Positions 50,441 through 61,400 of a DNA stretch of 64,000 nucleotides are shown piece after piece. The notes under the pieces are model-generated. The model worked only from the letters and a program-made list of their open reading frames with translations. It was not told the origin of the DNA and did no database searches. A program made the position numbers and the translations under genes. Each line of letters begins with the position of its first letter. The first letter of the stretch is position 1. Source of the DNA: Plasmopara viticola (lineage: Eukaryota; Oomycota; Peronosporomycetes; Peronosporales; Peronosporaceae); assembly GCA_001695595.3 (NCBI GenBank), contig MBPM02000024.1, positions 62,001-126,000 of the forward strand. The letters are read 5' to 3'.

Positions 50441-52839
50441 TAAAAAGTTGCGAGTATTTACCGTCAACAGTTGCTTTTCCTAGAGTTCAAGCAATGCTCC
50501 TCTTTGCTTGGAGTTTGAAGATCGTTCCTGGCTGGACGGATCCTCAACTACCCTACCGTCAAATATTAGCTGCACCATGCAGACTTATCTCTGCTTCTAA
50601 AATTCGTCAAACGCATCCCAGGGCATTGCTAATCGCTGAAAGTTCGCTAATTTGCTGTATTTCTTTTCGTCACATATCCCGTTTCTCATAAAAACAATAA
50701 CGTTTCGCCTTCATACATTTATGTACCAACCATAAAATATACTGCGCTGGCCGATCATTTTCGTAGGTGCTCGTATCGAGATTTATTGTCCCCGCGCCAG
50801 GCCATGCACAAAAGTTCCCGCGAGTGTTCTGTTTCGCGCTTGACATCCGTCATGCCATAGTGATAGAATTAAAACAGTTATTATGATCCTCTTTATGCAT
50901 TCAAAAAGTAGACTGCAAGATTCTCTTGAGATTTATAGCGTCGTTTTCGTTCTCGGTCCCCGTACATCCACCTCAATCAATTTTATGTGCCTTCATTCCG
51001 TGGCGAGTGATGTTTTAATGTTGATTATCTACTGTCGTACCTGGCTATTCTGGTGATTTCAAAAATTTTTTTTACCTCAATTTGTTGAAATCACCGAAGA
51101 ACTTTTTCACAAACGCGTCACTTGAAATAATTTACTTTTGCAACGCGTCATCCTTTTCGCTGATCAAAATGGCGCAAAAATCAATTTATAGAGCAGCAGA
51201 TGCAATGTCGTAAAATGTATTGGTCTTATTTATGAGTGTTCGATGCAAAAGAGACTCCTGCAAACGATCATGACAGACCTTTTCTTCGCATTGACAGATT
51301 TTTGAGATAACATAGTTTTTATAAGCCTGGCAAGACCCTTTTGTTCTCACGCCGGCAAGAGATCTATCAACAACAAATTAAAGACGGTAACGGATATTAT
51401 CTACGCTCGCGTCATCAATTACAACCGTATTGTGGGCACGCAGCGAGCCGCGAGAGAGGCGAGCTAGCGTCGGTCGGGAGAGAAGATTCATATTCGTGTG
51501 GTAGGCGGTCATTGAAAAGAGTTGCAACAACCGTAAAGCTTTGTATTCAGTGTAGTGAATTTTATTCTATAATATACCATATAATCATCGATGCTACTAT
51601 CGTCTTACCTGTTCTTCAACAATTTCACATTTGCGTGCTTGTCGTTCTTAATCAATTTTTGAGATTTTCGCCCGACTTCAGTCGTGCAGAGTATTTTGTT
51701 AGACATACAACGGTAACTAGTATATAAAGTGTATCTCGCTGGTAATGTAAACAAAAAATTGTGAAACACGAAGCAGATTTTTCGACTTCGATGTCTTCGT
51801 CCATCTTTATAATTCGACGCTAAGCATGTATGACTTCTATGCCAATCGATCATCCGCTTCAAAATGCAAACCGAACGGCTATCGCTGCTACACTTACTGG
51901 TCACTGCAGCTTTTAGGACAAAAAGAGAAATGTGTTTATTCATGAGCATTAACAATTGCCATAACATTTTAGGCAAAAAATCATCGATTGGTCTGCGCTC
52001 TACCGGCGAGTTTAAGAATTCTTTAAATCTTATGCCACTTTGTGGATATAGATGCAAAGCGCTCTCTGTTATCGTGTATATATTGAGTCAGTGCTTTGAA
52101 GCGCTAACACCAATGTTTGGCACGCAACACTTGCGCTACCTTGTCTCTAATTTTAAAAATCATGAAAGTTAGCCTCAGGATTCTCCACGTGATTTACAGC
52201 CCGTTTAACTTCGACAAAAGCTACGCATATCATAGAAAAAATCCACTGTGCGGACCTCGCAGTCATCAACTCGTATGCCAGGGAATTGAGCCTTTATCAA
52301 AGAAATGAACCAAAGCCGCCAAACCCTGACACCTATGCGATAATTTTTCTGGTTGAAATATTCACTCTTGAGTTTCGTGTATAAGTGCTATGTTATCAAT
52401 AAAGTTGCTTACACATTTTTATTTGCAGCAATCCTCCATTCGCATCAATTTTCAAACAGCACTTTGACCCCGTCGACTCACACCTGTCACCTAATTGGTG
52501 ATAGCTAAATGCCAATGGGATGGAACTCTCGTAAGTATTTAAAATTAATCAAGAAGTGTCCGGAATGAAAGGTTATGAAATGAATACATTAGCATCAAAA
52601 ATCAAAAAATAAAATATATATTTTTGATGTGGTCATGCCCATCATGAAGAAATAGATTAGCCCTACTATAGCAAGCAATTGTGAAAAATAGGAATACGGA
52701 ACCCAATACAGATTTATAACCACGAAGTTTGAGTCTTGTGCATCATGCCAAGATTTATGCCCGAAATTGGTCGCGACTTTTCAAGAAACGACGTTAAAAG
52801 CCAGAGTGATGTGACTCGACTTTCAACGGCGACTACAAA
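50441..52839. other. Long spacer upstream of WRL gene E, with a private insertion
   Basis: Matches 23,986-25,802 at both ends (for example 50,480-50,940 and 51,640-52,840), but about 650-700 bp at 50,960-51,630 has no counterpart in the other spacers. That insert contains a 128-codon frame (341-727 within the 51-kb block) with no recognisable product; it could be a solo LTR or another non-autonomous element. No other gene seen. Confidence 0.4.
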
Positions 52840-52852
52840 CTCATTCATTTTC
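52840..52852 (+). promoter_or_regulatory. Initiator-like core promoter element of WRL gene E
   Basis: CTCATTCATTTTC, 35 bp before the ATG at 52,888, identical in sequence and position to the elements at 25,803 and 37,862. Confidence 0.5.
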
Positions 52853-52887
52853 GAAAGTCGCACAAAGTTAAAAGTCACATTCATCGT

Positions 52888-54051
52888 ATGGGAGAACACG
52901 AGATCTATAACAAGGTGCTGTTCCACTTACTTGACGGTGAACACGGGAGGCGAAAAGCGAACGACATTTTGCTTCAAGCGTCCACAGATCAGGTGAAGGA
53001 AGCACTAGAAAAATTGCTAAGCTTTGAGCAGCGCCGCGTCTCGCAAGATGTCATGCTAAAATTTATCAGTCTTCTACCTCAAAGTGAGTGGACCGTGTTC
53101 GCTTGCGACCGAGTACTCCAAGATCCAAAACGCTGGTGTAGCTGGGAGGTGGCTATGATACTTCGGAATTTGATGGCGATATCTACGGGAAAGACGCTGT
53201 TGCTAGCCGAGATCACCAGGATTCAACGTCTAAGTAATGTTGATCGTGCCATAGCAAGCGGTGTTCCGATCAAAATCGCGTCCGCTATCGAGGATAATAA
53301 GCTGTACGTCGCTGGAAGTTCATACAACTACGACACTAACAACTCTTCACCTTTTTGCTGGATGAACGAGTGGACACCCGATTCGAAAAAAGAGCTATGG
53401 CGACTCATTCCAGCACCGACAGAATCTTGTAATTATTACATTGTAAGCGTATACAGAGAAGGCTACCTTTATGCCTCAGACGTACCTTTACGTGATGATG
53501 TCGACGGTTATTCACGGAAGAAGGTCCTCGTTTGTGACTTTGAAAAAATACCAGATTCGGCTGGCATCTGGCGCTTAATGAAATTGGAAGGTAACCAGTA
53601 TACATTTTACAATGTCAGACATAGAACTTTTCTCAGTTCCCCGGTAGAAACTGCCGTTTTTTGTCGACGTGCGGTTGTCACGAGCACATTTCATCCCCTG
53701 GATGAGAAACGCTCTGAGTACCGTGAGTGGAAATTAACACCAGCAACGATACCATTGTTGGAGCAAGGATTGCACTTTTTCTTTGAACGAGAATACGGCA
53801 AAGCTGTGCAGACGCTCACAACTATTCTTTCTGAGGAAACAATATCTTCAGTACATCGCAAGAAAGCGCTTAGCTACCGCATGGTAGCGAATTGGATGCT
53901 CAAAAATGAAGGCTGTGCTAGCGCAGACGCTGCTCTTCTTAAGCCTTTGAATGGGTGCCCAGATTACTTCTTGCTTGCTCTCTGCGAAAAGCTAGAGGAT
54001 GATGATAAGATGCTCCTGCAACGCTTTGCGACGATTCGGCTTGAAAATTGA
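52888..54051 (+). CDS. WRL family protein E, intact (387 aa), unknown function
   Basis: Starts MGEHEIYNKVLFHLLDGEHG and ends QRFATIRLEN; aligns without gaps to the two intact minus-strand genes. It keeps RVSQDVMLKFISLLP, WTVFACDRVLQDPKRWCSW, LWRLIPA, YIVSVYREGYLYASD, IWRLMKLEG, EWKLTPA, KAVQTLTTIL and SYRMVANWML. Differences concentrate in loops of the central block (SCNYY for SSNFY, LRDDVDGYSRKK for CDDPDGYSLKK, GNQYTFYNVRHRTFLSS for DNRCAFYNVKHETFLTS). That pattern of substitutions without frameshifts fits protein-level constraint. The 3' half of the gene is included in a 917-bp tandem duplication immediately downstream. It is the copy farthest from the SSF1 locus and outside the inverted repeat. 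Confidence 0.82.
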   Translation: MGEHEIYNKVLFHLLDGEHGRRKANDILLQASTDQVKEALEKLLSFEQRRVSQDVMLKFISLLPQSEWTVFACDRVLQDPKRWCSWEVAMILRNLMAISTGKTLLLAEITRIQRLSNVDRAIASGVPIKIASAIEDNKLYVAGSSYNYDTNNSSPFCWMNEWTPDSKKELWRLIPAPTESCNYYIVSVYREGYLYASDVPLRDDVDGYSRKKVLVCDFEKIPDSAGIWRLMKLEGNQYTFYNVRHRTFLSSPVETAVFCRRAVVTSTFHPLDEKRSEYREWKLTPATIPLLEQGLHFFFEREYGKAVQTLTTILSEETISSVHRKKALSYRMVANWMLKNEGCASADAALLKPLNGCPDYFLLALCEKLEDDDKMLLQRFATIRLEN

Positions 54052-54540
54052 TTCATCAAGCTTCGAAAATGGAACATATGAATTTCTTAAGCAATGAAAA
54101 GAGGTTTTTAGTATTGGTCTGTGTGTGTTTGAGACATAGAAATCAATATATATATAGAGGTTTTTAAGTCAGACTAAAATATTGCGGTACTGGTCACTCC
54201 CTCATCAATGATATTGTACTAGGATGGTGTAATACATTTGCTGAGGGTTTGTGAATGAAAATGTCAAACCCGTATTTGACTTTTATTCTACGTTTTAAAT
54301 CCTCTACAAGTATGACTTTAAAGATGCAATTGTAAACTTCCATTGGCGTCTTGTCGTATCAAGTGGAATAAACAAGTACCAGATACTTTTAGCTGGCAAA
54401 ACTTTATTATCATTACCATGCCCAAGTTTGCAATCGACCATGGCCAGAAGGTTAACGCACTAAAAATAGCTGTCTTCCCACTTACCCAACAAGTTGAAAG
54501 AATAGGTATTTACCCCCTCGCAGCGTATTTGAAAAACATA

Positions 54541-54968
54541 GAACTTTTCTCAGTTCCCCGGTAGAAACTGCCGTTTTTTGTCGACGTGCGGTTGTCACGA
54601 GCACATTTCATCCCCTGGATGAGAAACGCTCTGAGTACCGTGAGTGGAAATTAACACCAGCAACGATACCATTGTTGGAGCAAGGATTGCACTTTTTCTT
54701 TGAACGAGAATACGGCAAAGCTGTGCAGACGCTCACAACTATTCTTTCTGAGGAAACAATATCTTCAGTACATCGCAAGAAAGCGCTTAGCTACCGCATG
54801 GTAGCGAATTGGATGCTCAAAAATGAAGGCTGTGCTAGCGCAGACGCTGCTCTTCTTAAGCCTTTGAATGGGTGCCCAGATTACTTCTTGCTTGCTCTCT
54901 GCGAAAAGCTAGAGGATGATGATAAGAAGCTCCTGCAACGCTTTGCGACGATTCGGCTTGAAAATTGA
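54541..54968 (+). pseudogene. WRL family 3' fragment E' (second tandem copy)
   Basis: Repeats the coding sequence from RTFLSS (residue about 245) to the stop at 54,966-54,968. It lacks everything upstream; the longest in-frame part runs from LEQGLHFFFE on. It encodes only the C-terminal helical part and has no start or promoter of its own. Confidence 0.9.
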
Positions 54969-55309
54969 TTCATCAAGCTTCGAAAATGGAACATATGAAT
55001 TTCTTAAGCAATGAAAAGAGGTTTTTAGTATTGGTCTGTGTGTGTTTGAGACATAGAAATCAATATATATAGAGGTTTTTAAGTCAGACTAAAATATTGC
55101 GGTACTGGTCACTCCCTCATCAATGATATTGTACTAGGATGGTGTAATACATTTGCTGAGGGTTTGTGAATGAAAATGTCAAACCCGTATTTGACTTTTA
55201 TTCTACGTTTTAAATCCTCTACAAGTATGACTTTAAAGATGCAATTGTAAACTTCCATTGGCGTCTTGTCGTATCAAGTGGAATAAACAAGTACCAGATA
55301 CTTTTAGCT
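54969..55309. other. Flank within the tandem duplication
   Basis: Non-coding WRL 3' flank, duplicate of 54,052-54,395, with a short TA microsatellite. No gene seen. Confidence 0.5.
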
Positions 55310-55810
55310 GGCAAAACTTTATTATCATTACCATGCCCAAGTTTGCAATCGACCATGGCCAGAAGGTTAACGCACTAAAAATAGCTGTCTTCCCACTTAC
55401 CCAACAAGTTGAAAGAATAGGTATCTACCCCCTCGCAGCGTATTTGAAAAAGCTATTGCCACAATTATGCTTAGCTTTTATAGCACCACCAAAAAAAAGC
55501 ACCCAAGATTTTATAGAGCACAAGCTTGCATTGGAGACGTCAGGGTACTCCATTGTCGATCCTGGCCGACTTCCACTAAGATGATGATTTTAATAGATCG
55601 ATATCGCCATCGCCTCACGATTCGTTAAGTTTTGCTGTACCAGCTCCCCAGAAAATGAAGAGTTGGGCTGTTGGCAAGTTTATCGTTGATGTGCATTTAC
55701 CTTCTATAACGTGTCCTTCGGCTCGGATATGAGACGGCTCAATACGAGTTGCATTTATTGCCGATGACTTTGCGTTTAATTAAAGAAAGGTACCGATACG
55801 TGATAAAAGA
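55310..55810 (+). pseudogene. Decayed gene fragment Y, copy 3
   Basis: Longest readable version of Y. It is open through MPKFAIDHGQKVNALKIAVF, LAAYLKKLLPQLCLAFIAPP and ALETSGYSIVDPGRLPL to about 55,584, then shows GKFIVDVHLPS near 55,671 and VAFIADDFAFN near 55,750 with intervening stops. Alignment to 15,343-16,020 supports common ancestry. Family unknown. The first part (from about 55,310) is also present in truncated form at 54,395-54,536. Confidence 0.45.
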
Positions 55811-56029
55811 TGCGCCGTCTTGATTTGTGCATTGCTACAACGCCATAGGACATGGTCGCGTTCTTTCGTGTCTGCGCCTTCGGCTGCACCAAATATTACC
55901 GTACTCATGCGGAACCCTCTTCGCTCGAAAAGTGTTCGCCTCCGAGCTTCGCACGGAAAGTCTTTGCCTTCGAGGTTTGCAAAGCCAATCATCTAACAAG
56001 AGATATTTGACGTTGAACCCTAGCACGCT
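55811..56029. other. Junction between fragment Y and truncated copia element
   Basis: Short region with open frames on both strands but no recognisable protein. Confidence 0.3.
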
Positions 56030-58648
56030 TTGAAGTCGGTGGGCCATCACTGCCTTCTGTTGACTTTCCACTATCGGAGCCGTTTCTTAGCATTAGCACT
56101 GGCTCACGTCTTATTCGTGTTCGCTTCACTTCAAGCCGAAACACCAAACAATCTTCTTGTTGCACTAGGGAAGGTTGATGATACTCCGATAGCTCAAGCC
56201 CGTTTTGTACAGGGCACTCAGAAGGCATTAGCCGCTGTACAACGGCGCTTGGCGCACGATTCACATCATCCATATCGACATCCTCGACTGTCTCTTCCAC
56301 TGCTCCCATGGGATCGTCCGGGACTGACTGTCGATCCACTTAATGCTGAACATTGACCTCATCACCATCCTTAACTACTTAAACAATTGTTTCTGGCATA
56401 AGCTCTTGCGTGTCGTAGATGCCGCCCACCTCACGCTCATCCAACTTTACAGAGCGGGTCACTTTAATCTTGGCATTCTCCAAGTCAAAACACGCGATAG
56501 CCCTTGACATTCTCGGCATAGTAAAAAAACATACACTTGAAGCTCATGGATTCCAGTTTGGTCCGTTTCACATCGTCAATATTTGCGTAGCCTTGCGAAC
56601 CAAATACGCACAGGTGACCCATTCGAGGCTTCATCTTGAAAACTAACTCATACGGCGTGATGTCAGGATGGACCGTATTGCTGGAGCGATTAATTAAATA
56701 AGCCATTGTATCTATCGCTTCCGCTCACCATACCGTCGAAACGCTCTTGTAGTGTAACATGCTGCGGCCTTTCTCCATTATTGTCCTGTTCATACGCTCC
56801 GCCACTCCGTTGTGCTGCGGGCTGTATGGAACGGAGCGCTGGTGGACAATACCGTTCTCTTGACATATTCTAGCCATTTTCTAGTTTACGAACTCGGTTT
56901 CGTTGTCGGATTGCAAACATCTTAGTCGTGCACCCCACTGGTTTTTGTATAACGTCAGAAACGCCTTGAACTTGCCAGCCACTTCACTCTTGCTCTTGAT
57001 CAGAAAATATGCAACATATCGTGAAAAGTCATCCACAAACAAGAGAATGTATTTGGCACCACCCTTCGAGATAGTTCTCAATGGCCCCATGATATCTGTG
57101 TGAACACGCTCCAACACACGTGTCATCTTTGTCATTGAACGAGACTGAAACACAGTGACCGTCTGCTTGCCCTTCAAACACCCGGCACACAATATTTCCA
57201 CACTTTGCTTGATAATTCGGATACCATTAGTTAATTGCTGTGTCCTGATCAGCGCATCCTTGCTGGGGTGCCTCATGCGTGCATGTCAAAGCTCCCACTG
57301 ATTGTCAGCCCCGAAAAATTCAACGAGACATGCGTCTTCTTGACCACAGTCAAGAAAATACGACTTTTCAACTTTTGTACCCGACGCAATTGCTTTATTC
57401 TTGTTCCCGATGACGCATGACGAACGCGAAAATTTCACACTCATGCCACGCTCTGCCAGCTTGCCAACTGACAGCAACCTTCTGTCGAGTCCGGGAATGT
57501 GCGGAACTTCAACCATGCGAATTCTCATTCCGTTTAAACCATTCAATTTTACCGTGTCGGCTCCTTTGACAAGCAACTTCTTCCCGTCTGCAATCGTAAC
57601 TAAGATGCTAGCTTCTAGGCCCTGATAATCAAACAAGTCCTTCCTGTGTGGCGTCATGTGGGAAGTTGCTCCACTGTCAATCAGCCATCCTGATGACTTC
57701 CCTTCACCAACAGCAAACACCGTGTCGTCGCTGTTGAATCTTATACCGGCCGTGCAGTTCCGCTTCATGTGTCCTAACTGGTCACAGTTGAAGCACTTGC
57801 CCTTGAATTCGCTGTTACTGCGGGAGGACCGCCCTTTCGTCCATTGTCCCGTCCACCTTTGAATCTTCTAGCATTTCCATTTACTCGAAACGCTTTCTCT
57901 GTAGCTTCTTTCCTCTGCAGCTTCTCTGACTCTTTGAGCAGCTTCTCATTGACTTCTATCAACGAAATGTCCCTTGCATTTTCCACAATCGACAAAATTA
58001 AGTCGTACTCCGAAGGTAGACTGCTGAGAAGTACCACCAGCTGGCGTGACTCATTAATTTGCTCTCCCGTAGTCTGTAGTCCCACTACTAGCTCGTCAAA
58101 AGAGTCCAGATGCTCTGCCATCCTCGTTCCACTTTCCATTTTGAACTCATGCAGTCGACGAGTCATCACAACTCGATTGTGAAGAGTCAAGCGATTGTAG
58201 AAGTCGCGGAAGAATCCCCACGCCTCCATAGCATGCGTAGCCAACCGAATCTTAGTCTGGTGCTGGATCTCAACGCCTTGAGCAATGATGCCTAGCGCCT
58301 TGGCATCATTAACAAGCCACGTCCCCGCGACGTCACTCTCTTCCTTGACGGCCATGATGTGTCCCAGGAGACCCTTCCGCGCCAAATCATCCTCATGTTG
58401 AACCCCCAGTGGTAATAGTTACCACTTCCTAGGAGGACTTTGGTGCGCTTGTTCAAATTGGGCGAGAACGTTGCTTAAGAAGGAAGGCTTGTTGCGGCTG
58501 TTAACCATTTAAGTAGAAAGTTAAAACCGAAGTGAATATCTATCTAGACCAATAAACGGCTACCATATGTAATTACTAACTGTGACGTACTTGTAAATAC
58601 TGTGACCATCCGCCTGTTCAACATGCATTCAGCGGTGTAATTTTAACA
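56030..58648 (-). mobile_element. Truncated Ty1/copia element (5' LTR, gag, PR, INT; no RT)
   Basis: Minus-strand relative of the intact element. From its 5' end: LTR (58,507-58,648), leader with TGGTTAACAGCCGC, gag (MARKGLLGHIMAVK near 58,385 to about 57,800), zinc knuckle region, protease SGWLIDSGATSHMT near 57,690, GAG-preintegrase and integrase (CAGCLKGKQT, HTDIMGP, SDNETEFVN at 56,881-57,276) and the linker ending SKRARV near 56,045. RT, RNase H and 3' LTR are missing. Frameshifts separate the blocks, the ATG equivalent is lost near 58,435, and integrase SDNG has become SDNE. The LTR differs clearly from that of the intact copy, so this is an older insertion. Confidence 0.93.
58507..58648 (-). 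repeat. LTR of the truncated copia element
   Basis: 142 bp; on the minus strand begins TGTTAAAATTACACCGC and ends near CTACTTAAA. Homologous to the 146-bp LTRs of the intact element with numerous substitutions and small gaps. Confidence 0.9.
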
Positions 58649-61400
58649 AAATCTAAGCCAGGACCATGTTGGTTAGATAATAATAACAATACTGATTAAG
58701 GGCTGGTCAAATTAGCTACGTCGAGAAGAAATTCAGGTGTATGTCCTGGGGTAAGAACAGTTCCATGCAACACTCGGCTTAGCAAGCGTGACATTAGAGC
58801 ATGAGTGATCACAGTTCAGTGCAAAATTGGATGAAGCAGTCACTTGTCTTAAGAACCGACTCTGTGACTCGCGAGGTAGTTGATCGACGAGGTATCTGGT
58901 TTGATACCCAAGAAACACAGCTTTGCTAAGTCGACGAGCAATCGCACCCAGATGTGATACTGCCCTATCAGCCCACGCTCAGATGGCTTGGTAGGCTGGA
59001 CCATCAAATGCCTCTTTTGTGATGGGGTCAAAGAATTAGATCCCTAACTAGGCATATACCTACCAGCGCCGCGTGCTAGAGACAACGTATGTGTTAGCTT
59101 AGATTACTAGAGCGATCGAAAGGCATTGCTCGTCGCTATAAAACAAGGACGACGGAACAATGGGCGACCCGCGGTGACCGAATGACACACACTCGACCAT
59201 AATAAACGTGTACTTTTGCGGTATCGAAATTAATTTGATATTTGGTTCTTGAAGCCGAAATAGTGGTTGGTGCTGTGTCATTTAAAGAAATGCGACAACT
59301 AGAAAAGCAAGATTGAGAAGCCCAATTTATCTTGAAAACAGATTTGATCGTCGGTGGCAAATTTGATTAGCGCAACAAGAAGTGCATGCCAAAGGAGCGA
59401 TCGGTACACGAAGTTCTTTAATAACATATCAAGTGAGTTTTGGAAAGAACGACAAGTTGCTGAACCCATGCAGTATTCAACACGATAAGTTTTACGTGAC
59501 CATCGACAAGATAGAAATCCTTCCGTCGATATATTAAAAACAGGAAGCTTGGGTGGTGCAAAGCAAACATTATTGATGCCTTTACGTGTTCCGCCAAGTC
59601 GCAAGCGCTATCGAACAGAATGGGCGCGAGTTTCACTGCTAAACGCATTCGAGGTCTAACGTCTAATTTCGTACAGCACAAACATCCGCTTGGTCAACGT
59701 GTTAGTTCACGACCTTAAACGATCGCTAAGGAGGTTGTCTTTGCACCAGCCAAAGTGAGAATATTGTACGCCACGTACAAAAACATGTTATAAAGCCCCA
59801 AAATTCGAATCCTACTTAATAGGCAAAAACGAAAAACATTGTGCGCAAATTGAATTATTGGAAGGAGGCTAGGTAGGACAGCAGGTGTAAACTAGCATAA
59901 GTATAGATTTTTAAGCGTATTTAATTTATAACAAATATTTGTCAATTGTAAAAACGCAGCGTAGGTTAGTATAGTCGTAGATTTACATAGGCAATAAATT
60001 TAGAAAGCACAGCTAAAGACTTTGTGAAAAGTGCTAAGTTGCTCTCTGTCTTAATTGTATGGGTTCTGTAGCGTATTTGGCTTGGAACAACAATAGGCAA
60101 GAAGTGCAAAAAACGTAGCGCAAGTTAATATAGACGTAAATTTACATAGGCAATTAGTATAATAACATAACTAGAATTTTCCTATTGGTCTAAAGCGAAT
60201 TTGGACTGACATAGTATTAGAAAGAAAAAAAGTAATCAGGGAATAAGTATGCAAAATATAGCTTAAAATTTTAGGTGCTGTAGTCGCTGCAATAAAGAAA
60301 AAGCGACAGTAAGTAAGGCCATGTACCATGTGTGTCCATCGAAATATGATTTACAACCTTGAAGCACACTATTGTTTAATTCACTCCAATTATTTCAATC
60401 ACCAGCTGCCTCGATTACCATGTCGTAACCTCAAAGTCGACACAAGACGGGTCCATTTGCTTACCAATTCATAATAGTGCAAACGGACCACGTCGTTGCT
60501 TTGGGAGCGTTGCGTTTTACCGCTTTACAATCTCAAGTCGTATAAGGTCAGTATAAATCCCCACTCTTGCAAGGTGAAGCGGGCCATACGATGGATAATA
60601 CTGCAATATGAAGAAATTATACCGTGGTGACTTAACGTCGTGGTTGTGTGCCTTTTATATTCAGGTAAGAAGCTTACAGATATTCATGTTGCTCTGGTGA
60701 CGCGATCACAACAGTGCAGAATCGCATGCTACCTCATAGATTTATTCTTAAAGTATACAAAGAAGTGTAATTTCTTTTGACGGTCGCAATGATCACCTTG
60801 GTTGTTGACTAAGACTTGGACAGCGTGCGAAGCAAAGCCAGCAGAGAAGGAGTACTAGCCGCTTGAAGCAAATTAAGAAGTGATAGTGAAAGGAGCGCTT
60901 CAACGAATATCTGTCCCGCAACCGCCTAGCTGGCGGCTCTTAGTCATAAGCTGTAATTGTTTTAAAGCCTATACTGCGATTCGATTTCCAGACCCTAGTT
61001 AACAATAAACCGCGAAAGTATCATGTATTTTAATGACGATAGGAAGTTTGCGAGTGGAAACACCTTGATTTCTTGATCTAAACTTTGCACTGATAGAAAT
61101 CAGCGAAAAATACAAATGCATATGAATTTTTTGAGCTATGCAGAATTTGGCATGGTTGTCGCTGCAAATGACGACAGCTACGTCATATGTTCTTTTCTTA
61201 AAAGTTAAAGTGACCAGAAATGCCTTGACAGCAGACGTGTTGTACCTCACCCCAATCTGTATTAGAGCAGAAAAGTTCTACGAATCGATCTCTTTGTGCA
61301 TCGTTGGTTGAGTGAGTTAGCACGATAGATGGCACTTTTTTTTGCACATCAGTCAGAATGATTCGTCTTCTATCTCTGGTAGCAGAAGACGTACGAGTCC
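58649..61400. other. Unassigned AT-rich region
   Basis: I find no supported gene. Several frames of 60-105 codons on the minus strand (59,099-59,681) are adjacent but lack recognisable motifs; they may be decayed coding sequence. Around 59,940-60,180 a short AGCGCAAGTTAATATAGACG-like phrase recurs twice (59,960 and 60,115), followed by TTTACATAGGCAAT, indicating a local imperfect direct repeat. Confidence 0.3.

Larger units (their letters stand above)
53620..55450 (+). repeat. 917-bp tandem direct duplication (WRL 3' half plus flank)
   Basis: 53,620-54,536 is repeated at 54,537-55,450 with only a few differences (a TA dinucleotide loss near 55,070, an ATG to AAG change in the WRL tail, a T to C change near 55,423). 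The junction at 54,533-54,540 has a short GAAAAA/CATAGA overlap. Confidence 0.93.

Noticed and set aside
51341..51727. 128-codon plus-strand frame as a gene
   Set aside because: It lies in an insertion private to this spacer, straddles its edge, and shows no recognisable domain.
56030..58648. Separate small host genes suggested by several open frames
   Set aside because: All align in order to gag, protease and integrase of the intact copia element.
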